This document shows, one piece after another, positions 42,498-52,825 of a stretch of 64,000 nucleotides of DNA. The DNA comes from Pseudomonas nitroreducens TX1 (GTDB lineage Bacteria > Pseudomonadota > Gammaproteobacteria > Pseudomonadales > Pseudomonadaceae), in assembly GCF_000313755.1 (NCBI RefSeq), contig NZ_AMZB01000137.1:112805-176804 (forward strand), in the 5' to 3' direction. Position 1 is the first letter of the stretch. Each line of letters starts with the position of its first letter. Made by a program: the position numbers and the translations under genes. The notes beneath the pieces were generated by a model, which was not told the origin of the DNA, ran no database searches, and saw only the letters and a list, made by a program, of their open reading frames with translations.

Positions 42498-43592
42498 TTA
42501 CATCATCGGACTGACCTGGCGCTCCGGCGTGGGCTGGCGCGGCCAGGCATCCAGCACGGCCTTCACCAGGGTCGCCAGCGGGATGGCGAAGAACACGCCC
42601 CAGAAGCCCCACAACCCGCCGAACAGCAGCACCGCACAGATGATCGCTACTGGGTGCAGGTTCACCGCCTCGGAGAACAGCAGCGGCACCAGCACGTTGC
42701 CATCCAGCGCCTGGATGATCGCGTGGGCGGCCATCAGGTAGATGAACTGGTCGCTCCAGCCCCACTGGAACAGCCCGATCATTGCCACCGGCACGGTGAC
42801 CACCACCGCGCCGATGTAGGGCACCACCACCGACAGGCCAACCAGCAGCGCGAGCAGCGCCGCGTAGTTCAGGCCCAGCACCGCAAAGGCGATGTAGGTC
42901 GCCACGCCGGTGATGAAGATCTCGATGACCTTGCCGCGGATGTAGTTGGCGATCTGCTGGTTCATCTCGTTCCACACTTGCTTCATCAGCCCGCGTTCGC
43001 GGGGCAGGTAGCGGCGGAACCAGTGGTAGAAGCGCCGGCGGTCCTTGAGGAAGAAGAACACCAGGATCGGCACCAGCACCAGGTAGATCATGATGTTGAC
43101 CACCACCGGCAGGCCCGACAGGGAGAAGGTCAGCGCCCACTGGCCGAGCTGGCCCAACTCGTTGCGCGCCGCCTCGACGGTGCGCAGTACCTGCTCCTCG
43201 GTGACCATGTCCGGGTAGCGCTCGGGCAGCATCAACAGCGTCGCCTGCCATTCGCCGAGCATGCCGGGCAACTCGTTGAACAGGGTGAACAACTGCTTCC
43301 ACAGCAGCGGCACCAGCACCAGCAGGAACACCGCGAGCAGGCCGAGAAACAGCGAATACACCAGCCATACCGCGAACAGGTGCGGTACGCGCAAGCGCTC
43401 CAGCACGCCGACCATGCCCTGGATGAGGAAGGCGATGACCATCGCCGCCAGCACCGGCGCGAGCATCCCGCCAAAGGCCAGGATGACGGTGAATCCCAGC
43501 CCGAGAATGACCGCCAGCACTATCGCCTCCTCATCGGAGAAATAGCGCTGCATCCAGTTCTGCAAAACCTTGAGCATCAACGAAACCTGCAA
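42498..43592 (-). CDS. perM: AI-2E/PerM-family permease
   Basis: 364 residues with eight predicted membrane helices in the family pattern: AIVLAVILGLGFTVILAFGG, FAVWLVYSLFLGLLAVFLL, PILVFFFLKDRRRFYHWFRR, LVGLSVVVPYIGAVVVTVPV, and the final PVAIICAVLLFGGLWGFWGV. Transport substrate uncertain. Followed after 39 bp upstream by tusA in the same direction (tusA is the upstream gene). Confidence 0.9.
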   Translation of the reverse strand: MQVSLMLKVLQNWMQRYFSDEEAIVLAVILGLGFTVILAFGGMLAPVLAAMVIAFLIQGMVGVLERLRVPHLFAVWLVYSLFLGLLAVFLLVLVPLLWKQLFTLFNELPGMLGEWQATLLMLPERYPDMVTEEQVLRTVEAARNELGQLGQWALTFSLSGLPVVVNIMIYLVLVPILVFFFLKDRRRFYHWFRRYLPRERGLMKQVWNEMNQQIANYIRGKVIEIFITGVATYIAFAVLGLNYAALLALLVGLSVVVPYIGAVVVTVPVAMIGLFQWGWSDQFIYLMAAHAIIQALDGNVLVPLLFSEAVNLHPVAIICAVLLFGGLWGFWGVFFAIPLATLVKAVLDAWPRQPTPERQVSPMM

Positions 43593-43631
43593 AACGAAAG
43601 GGGCAACGTCACCGTTGCTGGGGATCAGCGG

Positions 43632-43883
43632 CTACTTCTTGCGCAGCCAGTAGCGATAGACGCCGGCTTCGACCTCTTCATGCAGCAGCGAGTGCCCGGC
43701 AAGGTCGGCGAAAACGCGGAAGTCGCGCTGGGAACCCGCATCGGTGGCGATTACCTTGAGCACCGCTCCGCTGGGAAGACGGTTCAGCTCGAGCTTGGCC
43801 TTGAGCAGTGGCAACGGACAATTGAGACCGCTGGCGTCCAGCTCCGCGTCACAGGCGGGGACAGACGGCGTGGAATCGGACAT
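43632..43883 (-). CDS. tusA: TusA/SirA-family sulfur carrier protein
   Basis: 83 residues. The active CPxP is in SGLNCPLPLLKAKLELNRLP. Sulfur relay protein, one of several TusA-like proteins in Pseudomonas; a role in molybdopterin or iron-sulfur metabolism is known for a P. aeruginosa homolog at the equivalent locus. Upstream of perM on the same strand, 39 bp apart. Confidence 0.88.
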   Translation of the reverse strand: MSDSTPSVPACDAELDASGLNCPLPLLKAKLELNRLPSGAVLKVIATDAGSQRDFRVFADLAGHSLLHEEVEAGVYRYWLRKK

Positions 43884-44110
43884 CGAAACGAACTCCAGTC
43901 AGGGCGCCCAAGAATACCGAAAGCGTTGGAAAAGTAACCAGGCCCGACCGAGACGCTGATCATTAATCCAACCGTCACCCTCGGGGGGTTAAAACGGCAG
44001 CGGAGCGGAAATACCCATTTCGAATTGCCCCGCACTTCTGTCCTGCAAACTAGGCATAGGCGTTAGCGTGCAGCTAAAGTAGAGCCTTTCTCGGAACGAG
44101 CCTCGTGTAC

Positions 44111-45547
44111 ATGAAAGTACTCCGCCCTGCCCTGCTGTCGCTCGCTGTCGCCTTCGCCATGCCGGCCTTGGCGGACGACCTTCCTTCCCTGGGGGACGCG
44201 AGCTCGTCCATCGTCTCCCCGGAGCAGGAATTCCAGCTCGGCCGCGCTTGGCTGAGCATGCTGCGCAACCAGGTCGACACGCTCAACGATCCGCAACTCA
44301 AGGACTATGTCGAGTCCAGCGTCTACCGCCTTGCCGAGTCCAGCGAACTGCAGGATCACCGTCTGGCCTTCATCCTGATCCGCGACAAGCAGATCAACGC
44401 CTTCGCCGCTCCCGGCGGCGTGGTCGGCGTCAACGGTGGCCTGTTCATCTATGCCCAGACCGAAGGCGAGTACATTGCGGTACTGGCGCACGAACTCGGC
44501 CACCTGAGCCAACGCCACTTCGCCCGCGGCATCGAAGCACAGCAGCGCATGCAGATTCCGGTGATGGCCGCCATGCTGGCGGGCATCGTCGCCGCAGCCG
44601 CCGGCGCCGGTGACGCCGGTATCGCTGCCATTGCCGGCACCCAGGCAGCGGCGATCCAGAACCAGTTGCGCTTCTCCAGGCAGAACGAGCAGGAAGCCGA
44701 CCGCGTCGGCGTCGCCACCATGGTCCGTGCAGGCTACGACCCGCGCTCCATGCCCAACATGTTCGAACGCCTGGCCCGCCAGTACCGCTACGAGGGCAAG
44801 CCGCCGGAATTCCTGCTCACGCACCCGGTGACCGAATCGCGTATCGCCGACACCCGCAACCGCGCCGAGCAGTACCCCAAGGGCGGCAAGGAAGACTCGC
44901 TGCGCTACGAGCTGATGCGCGCCCGTGTCCAGCAGATGTTCGAGGACACGCCGGGCATGGCGAGCAAGCAGTTCCGCGCCCAGCTTGACGAAGACCCGAA
45001 GAACGACGCTGCCCGCTACGGCCTGGCGCTGTCGCAGACCAAGATCGGCCAGCTCAACGAGGCCCGCAGCAATCTCCAGCAACTGCTGGCCAAGACCCCC
45101 AACGACATCAGCTACAACCTGGCGATGGCCGACGTCGACATTACCGCCAACAAGCTGCCCGATGCCCAGGCGCGAGTGCAGAAGATGCTCGGCCAATACC
45201 CGGACAGCTATCCGCTGATCCAGGCCAACGCCGACCTGATGATGAAGACCAACCGCGCTGCCGACGCCGAGAAGACGCTGTTCAAGCTGTCCCAGCGCCG
45301 TCCGCTGGACCCGGACGTCTGGAGTCGCCTGGCCGACGCCTGCACCCTGAGTGGCAACGCCATTGGTGTGTACCAGGCTCGCGCGGAGTACTACGCGCTC
45401 ACTGGCGACTACAAGCAGGCGATCGAGCAACTGGATTTCGCTAAGCGCCGCGCCGGCGGCAACTTCACCCTCGCCGCGCGCCTGGATGCCCGCCAGCAGG
45501 AATTCCGCGACCAGGAACGCATTCTCAAGGAAATGATGGGCCGCTGA
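44111..45547 (+). CDS. bepA: Periplasmic M48 metalloprotease BepA (YfgC)
   Basis: 478 residues from ATG 44111; a GTG two codons upstream (44105) is equally possible. Signal peptide MKVLRPALLSLAVAFAMPAL. M48 domain with AVLAHELGHLSQRHFAR (HExxH), a two-helix hydrophobic hairpin (VMAAMLAGIVAAAAGAGDAG), QNEQEADRVGV (third ligand). TPR repeats from ~290 to the end. BepA assists LptD assembly and degrades misfolded outer-membrane proteins. Confidence 0.93.
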   Translation: MKVLRPALLSLAVAFAMPALADDLPSLGDASSSIVSPEQEFQLGRAWLSMLRNQVDTLNDPQLKDYVESSVYRLAESSELQDHRLAFILIRDKQINAFAAPGGVVGVNGGLFIYAQTEGEYIAVLAHELGHLSQRHFARGIEAQQRMQIPVMAAMLAGIVAAAAGAGDAGIAAIAGTQAAAIQNQLRFSRQNEQEADRVGVATMVRAGYDPRSMPNMFERLARQYRYEGKPPEFLLTHPVTESRIADTRNRAEQYPKGGKEDSLRYELMRARVQQMFEDTPGMASKQFRAQLDEDPKNDAARYGLALSQTKIGQLNEARSNLQQLLAKTPNDISYNLAMADVDITANKLPDAQARVQKMLGQYPDSYPLIQANADLMMKTNRAADAEKTLFKLSQRRPLDPDVWSRLADACTLSGNAIGVYQARAEYYALTGDYKQAIEQLDFAKRRAGGNFTLAARLDARQQEFRDQERILKEMMGR

Positions 45548-45556
45548 GCAGCCCCC

Positions 45557-45626
45557 GTGGGAGCGAGCTTGCTCGCGAACGCCCTGTTTTTGGTGTCATG
45601 CGGTTCGCGAGCGAGCTCGCTCCTAT
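45557..45626. repeat. REP inverted pair
   Basis: GTGGGAGCGAGCTTGCTCGCGAAC and its reverse-complement-like arm (45602-45626), matching the REP at 25181-25267. Confidence 0.85.
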
Positions 45627-45637
45627 AAGCAGCCAAG

Positions 45638-45665
45638 AAAAAGCCCGGCATCGGCCGGGCTTTTT
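45638..45665. terminator. Bidirectional terminator between bepA and nadA
   Basis: AAAAAGCCCGGC/GCCGGGCTTTTT stem between convergent genes. Confidence 0.87.
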
Positions 45666-45681
45666 CATTCATTCAACCTGA

Positions 45682-46740
45682 TCAGGCATTGCCTGCCAGC
45701 TTAAGCTTCGCCGCCTGGGTGAAGTCGAGCATGCGCTTGAGCGGCTTGATCGCCTTGGGAATCAGCGCCGGGTCGACGAAGATTTCTCCCGAGCCTTCCT
45801 TCAGGCACGCCAGGGTGCGCTCCAGGGTGTTCATGGCCATCCACGGGCAGTGCGCGCAACTGCGGCAAGCCGCACCGTTGCCGGCGGTGGGTGCTTCGAT
45901 GAACTCCTTGTCCGGGCACAGCTGCTGCATCTTGTAGAAGATGCCGCGGTCGGTGGCGACGATGAAGCGCTTGTTCGGCAACGTCTGTGCAGCCTTGATC
46001 AACTGGCTGGTGGAACCCACAGCATCGGCCAAGTCCACCACCGCTTCCGGCGACTCCGGGTGCACCAGGATCGCAGCATCCGGGTAGACCGCCTTGAGGT
46101 CTTCCAATTGCTTGGCCTTGAACTCCTCGTGGACGATGCAGGCTCCGTCCCAGAGCAGCATGTCGGCGCCGGTTTCGCGCTGGATATAGCGACCCAGGTG
46201 CTGGTCCGGCGCCCAGAGGATCGGCTCGCCGTTGTCCATCAGGTGCTCGACGATTTCTACGGCGCAGCTGGAGGTCACCACCCAGTCGGCGCGCGCTTTC
46301 ACCGCTGCCGAGGTGTTTGCGTAGACCACCACGGTGCGCTCGGGATGCTTGTCGCAGAAAGCGGAGAATTCTTCCACCGGACAGCCCAGGTCGAGGGAGC
46401 AGGTCGCTTCCAGGGTGGGCATCAGCACGCGCTTTTCCGGATTGAGGATTTTGGCAGTTTCGCCCATGAAGCGAACACCGGCGACCACTACCGTCTGCGC
46501 CGAATGCTGGTTGCCGAAGCGGGCCATTTCCAGCGAGTCGGATACGCAGCCGCCGGTTTCCTCGGCCAGCGCCTGGATCACCGGGTCGCAGTAATAATGC
46601 GCCACGAGCACGGCATTCTGCGCCTTCAGTTCGGCGGCGATGGCCGCACGGTAATCGGCCTCTTCCTGCGTGCTCAGCACCCGCGGCTGCTTCGCCGCCA
46701 GATGGGCCTGGACCAGCAGGCGTTCGGAAATCTGGGACAT
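45682..46740 (-). CDS. nadA: Quinolinate synthase A
   Basis: 352 residues. Fe-S cluster cysteines in [25 protein letters not shown] and [13 protein letters not shown]. The repeated NadA fold with [17 protein letters not shown]. Condenses iminoaspartate with dihydroxyacetone phosphate for NAD synthesis. Monocistronic. Confidence 0.97.
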   Translation of the reverse strand: MSQISERLLVQAHLAAKQPRVLSTQEEADYRAAIAAELKAQNAVLVAHYYCDPVIQALAEETGGCVSDSLEMARFGNQHSAQTVVVAGVRFMGETAKILNPEKRVLMPTLEATCSLDLGCPVEEFSAFCDKHPERTVVVYANTSAAVKARADWVVTSSCAVEIVEHLMDNGEPILWAPDQHLGRYIQRETGADMLLWDGACIVHEEFKAKQLEDLKAVYPDAAILVHPESPEAVVDLADAVGSTSQLIKAAQTLPNKRFIVATDRGIFYKMQQLCPDKEFIEAPTAGNGAACRSCAHCPWMAMNTLERTLACLKEGSGEIFVDPALIPKAIKPLKRMLDFTQAAKLKLAGNA

Positions 46741-46852
46741 CGTGTGAGAACCTCAACAGGCACGGTCTGATTATGCCGGCGATTTTATCACCACTGCCCT
46801 TGATGCGATGCGGCGTCGACGGCCGTACAGCAGGCTTTTTCCGGCACATGGC

Positions 46853-46885
46853 AAAAGCCCCGTGACCTTTCGATCACGGGGCTTT
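46853..46885 (-). terminator. Terminator of tRNA-Lys
   Basis: AAAGCCCCGTGA/TCACGGGGCTTTT stem just downstream of the tRNA on the minus strand. Confidence 0.85.
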
Positions 46886-46897
46886 CACAGGATTTGA

Positions 46898-46973
46898 TGG
46901 TGGGTCGTGTAGGATTCGAACCTACGACCAATTGGTTAAAAGCCAACTGCTCTACCGACTGAGCTAACGACCC
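46898..46973 (-). tRNA. tRNA-Lys (TTT)
   Basis: 76 nt with encoded CCA: acceptor GGGTCGT/ACGACCC, anticodon loop CTTTTAA, T-loop GGTTCGAATCC. Downstream of queC. Confidence 0.97.
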
Positions 46974-47032
46974 GACGTGGTGCGTATAATACTGATTTCT
47001 AACGTAAAAACAACACCCCGCGAAAACTTTTT

Positions 47033-47725
47033 TCAGAAATATCGCGTAGGGTCGGAAATTCCAGCGGCGGAAAAGCCCTCGGAACGCAGTCGGCAGCTGT
47101 CGCATTTACCGCACGCACGTCCATCCTCATCGGCTTGATAGCAGGAAACGGTCAGGCTGTAGTCCACGCCTTGGGCGATGCCCGCCTCGATGATCTGCGC
47201 CTTGGAGAGGAACTGCAGAGGCGCCTGGATACGGAAGCCGTCACCCTCTACGCCCGCCTTGGTCGCAAGGTTCGCCATGCGCTCGAACGCCTCGACGAAC
47301 TCGGGGCGGCAATCCGGGTAGCCGGAATAGTCCACGGCATTGACGCCAATGAAGATATCCCGTGCGCCCAACACCTCCGCCCACCCCAGGGCAAGAGAGA
47401 GAAATACGGTGTTGCGCGCCGGCACATAGGTCACTGGAATGCCTTCGCTGGGCGCTTCAGGCACTTCGATGCTGGTGTCGGTCAGGGCCGAGCCGCCGAT
47501 GCCGTTCAGATTTAGGCCGATCACCTTGTGCTCGATCACGCCCAACTGACGGGCGACCCGCTCGGCAGCCTGCAACTCGGCACGGTGGCGCTGGCCGTAG
47601 TCGAAGCTCATGGTGTAGCAGTCGTAGCCGTCGGCCTTGGCCATGGCGATCACGGTCGCAGAGTCCAGGCCACCGGAGAGCAGGATTACGGCTTTCTTGT
47701 CGTTCACGGATTGCTTGATGGACAT
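47033..47725 (-). CDS. queC: 7-cyano-7-deazaguanine synthase QueC
   Basis: 230 residues from [22 protein letters not shown]-loop [12 protein letters not shown]; zinc site [10 protein letters not shown] near the end. Makes preQ0 from carboxy-deazaguanine, ammonia and ATP. It follows queE (19 bp) in one operon. The start has GGAGACCTTCTT before it. No preQ1 riboswitch was seen. Confidence 0.96.
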   Translation of the reverse strand: MSIKQSVNDKKAVILLSGGLDSATVIAMAKADGYDCYTMSFDYGQRHRAELQAAERVARQLGVIEHKVIGLNLNGIGGSALTDTSIEVPEAPSEGIPVTYVPARNTVFLSLALGWAEVLGARDIFIGVNAVDYSGYPDCRPEFVEAFERMANLATKAGVEGDGFRIQAPLQFLSKAQIIEAGIAQGVDYSLTVSCYQADEDGRACGKCDSCRLRSEGFSAAGISDPTRYF

Positions 47726-47744
47726 AAGAAGGTCTCCTCCGCGC

Positions 47745-48392
47745 TCAATGGCCCGGTTCGTCGTTCCAGAGAATCTTGTGCAGCTGCAGTTGCAGGCGCA
47801 CCGGCAGGTTGTCGCTGACAATCCAGTCAGCCAGCGCACGCGCATCCACTTCACGGTGGCTAGGCGAGAACAGGACTTCGCCAGCACGTTGCTCCAGGCG
47901 GTACTCGATCAGCTTGGATACAGCCCAGTCATAGTCCTCGCGGGAGCAGATGACGAACTTCACCTGGTCGTTGGCCGTCAGCTCGCCAATATTCTCGTAG
48001 CGATTGCGTGTCACTTCCCCGGAGCCAGGAGTCTTCAGGTCAAGAATGCGGCTGACACGGCGGTCGCTGGCGGAAATATCCAGCGCGCCACTGGTTTCCA
48101 GCGAGACGTCGTAGCCGGCATTGCACAGGCGCTCAAGTAACGGAATGCAATTCGGCTGGGCCAGCGGTTCGCCCCCCGTCACGCAGACGTAGCGCGGGCG
48201 GTACTGCGCGACTTGCTCGAGGATTGCATCAAGGGTCTGGATCTCGCCGCCACTGAAGGCATACGCGGTATCGCAGTAATTGCAGCGCAGGGGGCAGCCG
48301 GTCAGGCGTACGAACACGGTCGGCAAGCCGGCGGTGCGCGTCTCCCCCTGCAACGAGTAGAAAATCTCGGTAATGCGCAGGGTCTGTTGCAT
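47745..48392 (-). CDS. queE: 7-carboxy-7-deazaguanine synthase QueE
   Basis: 215 residues from [17 protein letters not shown]. Radical-SAM cluster in [16 protein letters not shown] (C-x3-C-x2-C); [13 protein letters not shown] is the SAM motif; DLKTPGSGE follows. Converts CPH4 to CDG in queuosine synthesis. First gene of queE-queC. Confidence 0.95.
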   Translation of the reverse strand: MQQTLRITEIFYSLQGETRTAGLPTVFVRLTGCPLRCNYCDTAYAFSGGEIQTLDAILEQVAQYRPRYVCVTGGEPLAQPNCIPLLERLCNAGYDVSLETSGALDISASDRRVSRILDLKTPGSGEVTRNRYENIGELTANDQVKFVICSREDYDWAVSKLIEYRLEQRAGEVLFSPSHREVDARALADWIVSDNLPVRLQLQLHKILWNDEPGH

Positions 48393-48542
48393 ATCAGCCA
48401 CGGGCGTGACGGCTACACAGGCCATCCGCCTCCGTTGCGTTGGAGTCGTGGGCGCGCTCACAGGCGCCCGGAAGGCCCGGAACACAGCAGACATCAGCCG
48501 AGCTGAAACCACTGGCGCTTTCCGGGGGCGGCAATTCTAACG

Positions 48543-48569
48543 AAAAAACCCGCGACGGGCGCGGGTTTT
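48543..48569 (-). terminator. Terminator after cpoB (end of tol-pal operon)
   Basis: AAAACCCGCG/CGCGGGTTTT stem after the cpoB stop on the minus strand. Confidence 0.85.
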
Positions 48570-48585
48570 CGGACAATGCGGAACC

Positions 48586-49428
48586 TTACTTGAGGTTCTT
48601 CAGGTCACGCTGGGACAGCTGGGCAGCGGAAGTGCCCGGATACTGGGCCACGACCTGCTGCAGGATACCGCGGGCCTTGTCGGTATTGCCCAGGCGGCGC
48701 TCGACGTCGGCGAGCTTGTACAGCGAGTCCGGCACCTTGGCGCTGCTCGGGTAGGCCTGGCTGACACGGGCGAAGGCCTGGCCGGCGCCCTGCAGGTCGC
48801 CCTTGGCAAGGTTCACTTCTCCCAGCCAGTACTGCGCGTTGCCAGCGTACTGGCTGCTCGGGTACTTGCGCAGGAAGGCGCCGAAGGCCTGGCTGGCCTT
48901 GTCGAAGTCCTTGGCCTTGATCAGGTCGAAGGCAGCGTCGTAGTACAGCTTTTCTTTAGCCGGGTCACCCGGCTCGCTGCTGGCAGCGGACTGCGGTTGC
49001 TGGGCGGCGGCTACGCCAGCTCCGGCGGCAGCTCCGGCACTGACGCCGGCAGCGGGGGAATTGGATTGAACTGCAGCACCGGCCGCTCCCGCACCTGCAC
49101 CGCTGGAAAGGCGGCTGTCGATGTCCTGGAAGCGCTCCTGGTTTTCCTGCTTCATCTGTTGGATCTGGTTCTGCTGCTCTTCGAGCATGCCGCGCAGACG
49201 GGACATCTCGTCCTGCATCTGCTGCAGCTGCATGAACAGCTGAGCCTGACCGGAGACGGGAGTAGTCATCCCGCCTCCGGCGTAGGCGCCTTCAGCGCCT
49301 GCGGTGCCATAACCCGAGGGAGGCTGGTTGGCATAGCCACCATTGCCGTCCTGTACCGGAACCGCGGCTGCCGCCATGAGCGGCAGTCCACATGCGATCA
49401 AGGTCAGAAAACGCAGGCGCATCTGCAT
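48586..49428 (-). CDS. cpoB: Cell-division coordinator CpoB (YbgF)
   Basis: 280 residues. Signal peptide MRLRFLTLIACGLPLMAAAA. A trimerizing coiled coil at ~60-105 (QMQDEMSRLRGMLEEQQNQI), an Ala/Gly/Gln-rich linker, and TPR repeats from ~155 (KLYYDAAFDLIKAKDFDKAS, YWLGEVNLAKGDLQGAGQAF). Coordinates peptidoglycan synthesis with Tol function. Last gene of the tol-pal operon. ATG at 49428 or six bases later. Confidence 0.93.
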   Translation of the reverse strand: MQMRLRFLTLIACGLPLMAAAAVPVQDGNGGYANQPPSGYGTAGAEGAYAGGGMTTPVSGQAQLFMQLQQMQDEMSRLRGMLEEQQNQIQQMKQENQERFQDIDSRLSSGAGAGAAGAAVQSNSPAAGVSAGAAAGAGVAAAQQPQSAASSEPGDPAKEKLYYDAAFDLIKAKDFDKASQAFGAFLRKYPSSQYAGNAQYWLGEVNLAKGDLQGAGQAFARVSQAYPSSAKVPDSLYKLADVERRLGNTDKARGILQQVVAQYPGTSAAQLSQRDLKNLK

Positions 49429-49431
49429 GTC

Positions 49432-49938
49432 TTACTTCTTCAGCTCAACGCGACGGTTCTGGGCCCAGGACTGCTCGTCGTGGCCAGTGGCAACCGGACG
49501 CTCCTTGCCGTAGGAAACCAGTTCCAGCTGAGCCGGGGAAACGCCCTGCAGTACCAGGTAGCGCTGAACGGCCTTGGCACGACGCTCGCCCAGAGCCATG
49601 TTGTACTCGCGGGTGCCGCGCTCGTCAGTGTGACCTTCCAGGACTACGCGCTGGCCGGAACCTTTCAGGTCCTTGGCGTGTACGTCCAGGGCACGCATGG
49701 CTTCCGGCTTCAGGTCGGAGCTGTCGTACTCGAAGTAGAAGGTGGTGATAGCGCGCAGAGCGGCTTCGTCGCTCAGGGAGCCGTCAACGGCACCGCTGTT
49801 GGCGCCGTAGCCAGCGTTCGGATCAACGCCGCCATTGGCGCCTTCGCCAGTAGCATCGCCTTTCTTGGACGAACAGCCGACGGCAACAGCCATGGCGAGG
49901 GCGATAACGGCAAACTTGCCGAATTTCAGCATTTCCAT
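49432..49938 (-). CDS. pal: Peptidoglycan-associated lipoprotein Pal (OprL)
   Basis: 168 residues from [20 protein letters not shown] with lipobox VGC. OmpA-like domain: [40 protein letters not shown] with the diaminopimelate-binding Asp/Arg. Anchors the outer membrane to peptidoglycan and binds TolB. The second of two adjacent ATGs is chosen, as in P. aeruginosa OprL. Confidence 0.96.
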   Translation of the reverse strand: MEMLKFGKFAVIALAMAVAVGCSSKKGDATGEGANGGVDPNAGYGANSGAVDGSLSDEAALRAITTFYFEYDSSDLKPEAMRALDVHAKDLKGSGQRVVLEGHTDERGTREYNMALGERRAKAVQRYLVLQGVSPAQLELVSYGKERPVATGHDEQSWAQNRRVELKK

Positions 49939-49990
49939 CATGTAACTCCTAATGAACCCCAGTGTATAAGTTTGAAACAGTTGGCAACCG

Positions 49991-51289
49991 TCAGTTCAGG
50001 TAAGGGGACCAGGAAGGCTCTCGCACGTCGCCTTGAGCGGTGGGTAGCGGTAACCGAACACGTCCGTTGATGCTCACGAGCATCAACACGCCCCGGTCCT
50101 GCTGGCGGGGGGCGTATATTAGCATCGTGCCATTTGGCGCAACAGTGGGCGAGTCATCCAGGTTGGTGTTGGAAAGTACCCGGAGATTACCGCGCTGAAG
50201 GTCCTGCGCTGCGATCTGGAAGTTGGTGAAACCATCCTGGCGGTGAACCATGACCAGGGTCTTCTCATCCGCCGAGAGTTTCGGGTTGGCGTTGTAGTTG
50301 CCGATGAAGGTCACGCGGTCGGTGGCGCCCGAGTTCACGTTCATCTTGTAGATCTGCGGCTTGCCGCCACGGTCCGAGGTGAAGTACAGGGTCGAGCCGT
50401 CCGCGCCCCAGAAGGGTTCGGTGTCGATCGCCGAGTTGTTGGTCAGGCGACGCAGCTGGCGGCTGCCCAGGTCCATCACGTAGATTTCCGGGTTGCCATC
50501 GCGCGACAGCACGAAGGCCAGGCGGTTGCCGTCCGGCGAGAAGGCCGGGGCGCCGTTGAGGCCTTCGAAGTTGGAAATCTGCTCGCGGCGACCGGTGTCG
50601 ACGTACTGCATGAAGATGCGCGGGCGCTTCTGCTCGAACGAGACGTAGGCAATACGACGGCCATCGGGCGAGAAGCGCGGCGAGAGGATCGGCTCGCGCG
50701 ATTGCAGCAGGGTCACCGGGCGCGCGCCGTCATAATCGGAGCGCTGCAGGGTATAGCGGGTGTTGTCCACCGAGAATCGCTCAGCAGTCACATAGAGCAG
50801 CTTGGTGGAGAAAGCCCCCTTGATGCCGGTGAGCTTCTCGAACGACTGGTCGGCGATGTAGTGCGACATGTCGCGCAGTTGCTCGGTGGTGCCGCCCACG
50901 CTGCCGGTCAGGACCTGCTCCTGGGTCGCCACGTTGAGCAGGGCGTACTGGATCTGCAGGCGGCCACCGCTGGGTACGATGCTGCCGACCAGCACGTACT
51001 GCGCGCCGAGGGCCTGCCAATCGCGGTAGATCACTTCGCTGGCCTGGGCCGGCTGGCTGATCATGTTCTGGCGCGGGATCGGCTCGAAGTAACCGGAGTT
51101 GCGCAGGTCGTTGCCGATGATGTTCGACATGTCTTCGGGCAGGACGTTGCCGCCCTGCCAGCCGAACGGAACCACGGCAATCGGGACGGCCGAGTCACGA
51201 CCGCTGGAGATCACCAGCGGGTCGGCGGCCTGCGCAGCGCCGGCTACCAGCGCCAGGGCAAAAAGCGCAAAGCGAATCAGGGTACTCAC
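49991..51289 (-). CDS. tolB: Periplasmic protein TolB
   Basis: 432 residues. GTG start overlapping the tolA stop (GTGA). Signal peptide ending AGAAQA; N-terminal domain (~25-160), then a beta-propeller with WD-like PD40 repeats ([40 protein letters not shown]). Bridges Pal and TolA. Confidence 0.96.
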   Translation of the reverse strand: MSTLIRFALFALALVAGAAQAADPLVISSGRDSAVPIAVVPFGWQGGNVLPEDMSNIIGNDLRNSGYFEPIPRQNMISQPAQASEVIYRDWQALGAQYVLVGSIVPSGGRLQIQYALLNVATQEQVLTGSVGGTTEQLRDMSHYIADQSFEKLTGIKGAFSTKLLYVTAERFSVDNTRYTLQRSDYDGARPVTLLQSREPILSPRFSPDGRRIAYVSFEQKRPRIFMQYVDTGRREQISNFEGLNGAPAFSPDGNRLAFVLSRDGNPEIYVMDLGSRQLRRLTNNSAIDTEPFWGADGSTLYFTSDRGGKPQIYKMNVNSGATDRVTFIGNYNANPKLSADEKTLVMVHRQDGFTNFQIAAQDLQRGNLRVLSNTNLDDSPTVAPNGTMLIYAPRQQDRGVLMLVSINGRVRLPLPTAQGDVREPSWSPYLN

Positions 51290-52338
51290 AGATCTAAATC
51301 CTCCGGTTTGAAGACCATTCGGCGCTGACGATACAGGCTATCGAAAGTGGCGCGATCCAGTTTTTGCAGTTCGGGAATACGGCCCACATTTCGGACCGCT
51401 GCCACCGCCGAATCATCGAACGGCTTGTCGCCACTGGAGCGGGTCACGCTCACGTTGGTGATGGCGCCGCTCGGCAGCATCTGAATCAGCACTTCTACGC
51501 TCATTCCGTTACGAGCTGAAGGAGGACGGCTCCACTGCTGGCTCACCAGGCTGACGATCAGGTCGTCGAAATTGCCCGCCACCTCGTTACCTTGCTCGTC
51601 GGCCAGGGCCTGTTGCCGTTGCGTGTCATCCGACAGCAGTTCGGCCAGCGCCTGAGCCTTCTTGTCTTCGGTTGCCTTTCGGGCTGCGGCGGCGGCCGCA
51701 GCGGCAGCCTTCTTCTTCGCAGCCTCGACCGCTGCAGCCTTCTTCTTGGCTTCATCTGCGGCGGCTTTCTTCTTCGCGTCTTCGGCGGCCTTCTTCTTGG
51801 CCTCCTCGGCGGCTTTTTTCTTCGCCTCTTCAGCGGCCTCTTTCTTGGCCTCTTCCTCGGCTTTCTTCTTGGCGATGTCCGCCTGCTGTTTCTGCTCGGC
51901 AGCCTTGGCCTCGGCCGCCTTCTTGGCGGCTGCAGCAGCATCGGCCGCCTTCTTGGCATCATCTGCCTTCTTGGCTTCTGCTGCTTTCTCGGCGGCATCA
52001 GCAGCCTTTTGAGCTGCGTCAGCTTTCTTTTGTTCCTCGGCTTTCGCAGCAGCCAGTGCCTGCTGCTCAGCCTTCTTCTGCTCGAGCTGTTCCTGCTCGT
52101 ATTGCTTGGCCGAAGTCTTCTTCGACTCGCCGGCTATCTTCTGGTTGGTCTGCTGGGTCGCCTGGCTCTTGGATTTGAGCTGGTACAGGGTGGCCTGGAC
52201 GATCGGCCGCGACGGCGGCAGTTCAGGCGTGCTGGCCCAACTGACGAACAGCATGGCGAAGATCAGGACATGCAGGGCCACGGCCAGGACCGTGGGCCAG
52301 AAGTAGCCTTCCGATTGAGAGCGCTCGAGCTGGTGCAT
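51286..52338 (-). CDS. tolA: TolA envelope protein
   Basis: 350 residues from the ATG at 52338, whose A is also the last base of the tolR stop. One N-terminal membrane helix ([20 protein letters not shown]); a long Ala/Lys/Glu-rich helix (~65-235) of [16 protein letters not shown] type; C-terminal domain ([40 protein letters not shown]). Links TolQR to TolB/Pal. The low-complexity repeats are prone to length change between strains. Confidence 0.95.
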   Translation of the reverse strand: MHQLERSQSEGYFWPTVLAVALHVLIFAMLFVSWASTPELPPSRPIVQATLYQLKSKSQATQQTNQKIAGESKKTSAKQYEQEQLEQKKAEQQALAAAKAEEQKKADAAQKAADAAEKAAEAKKADDAKKAADAAAAAKKAAEAKAAEQKQQADIAKKKAEEEAKKEAAEEAKKKAAEEAKKKAAEDAKKKAAADEAKKKAAAVEAAKKKAAAAAAAAARKATEDKKAQALAELLSDDTQRQQALADEQGNEVAGNFDDLIVSLVSQQWSRPPSARNGMSVEVLIQMLPSGAITNVSVTRSSGDKPFDDSAVAAVRNVGRIPELQKLDRATFDSLYRQRRMVFKPEDLDL

Positions 52339-52802
52339 CAACTACCTGGTGCCTCGGTAATCAGACCGACGTTGCCGACCCCGGCTTTCTGCAGACCGCC
52401 CATGACGGCCATGACCGAGCCATAGTCGACTGCCTTGTCCCCACGGACGAAGACCTGCACTTTCTTACCCTGGCGACTGTTCTCGGCCATGATGCCGGAG
52501 GCAGCGTTGACCAACTGATCGAGGTCCACGGCAGTCTGGCTGGCCTTGCCCTGGTCCGGGTCCACTTCGGAGCCCATGTTCCAGTAGTAGGTCTTGTCGG
52601 CCTTGATGGAGATGGTGAGCACGCGGGAATCGTTATCCTGCGGCAGCGCTTCGCTGGAAACCTTGGGCAGGTCGACCTTGACCCCCTGGTTGAGCATGGG
52701 CGCGGTCACCATGAAAATGACCAGCAGTACCAACATCACGTCGATGTACGGCACCACGTTCATTTCCGCGACCGGCTTGCGCTTGTGACGAACTCTTGCC
52801 AT
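52338..52802 (-). CDS. tolR: TolR
   Basis: 154 residues. N-terminal AEMNVVPYIDVMLVLLVIFM with the essential membrane Asp; periplasmic domain ending GLQKAGVGNVGLITE. Proton-channel subunit with TolQ. Confidence 0.96.
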   Translation of the reverse strand: MARVRHKRKPVAEMNVVPYIDVMLVLLVIFMVTAPMLNQGVKVDLPKVSSEALPQDNDSRVLTISIKADKTYYWNMGSEVDPDQGKASQTAVDLDQLVNAASGIMAENSRQGKKVQVFVRGDKAVDYGSVMAVMGGLQKAGVGNVGLITEAPGS

Positions 52803-52825
52803 GACGGCTTACCTCTTGGTCGTCT

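Noticed and set aside
48393..48540. A preQ1 riboswitch ahead of queE-queC
   Set aside because: No compact H-type pseudoknot pattern with an A-rich tail could be found.
51592..52425. Leu/Ser-rich and Ala/Ser-rich plus-strand frames opposite tolA
   Set aside because: Direct consequence of the Ala/Lys/Glu repeat codons of tolA on the other strand.
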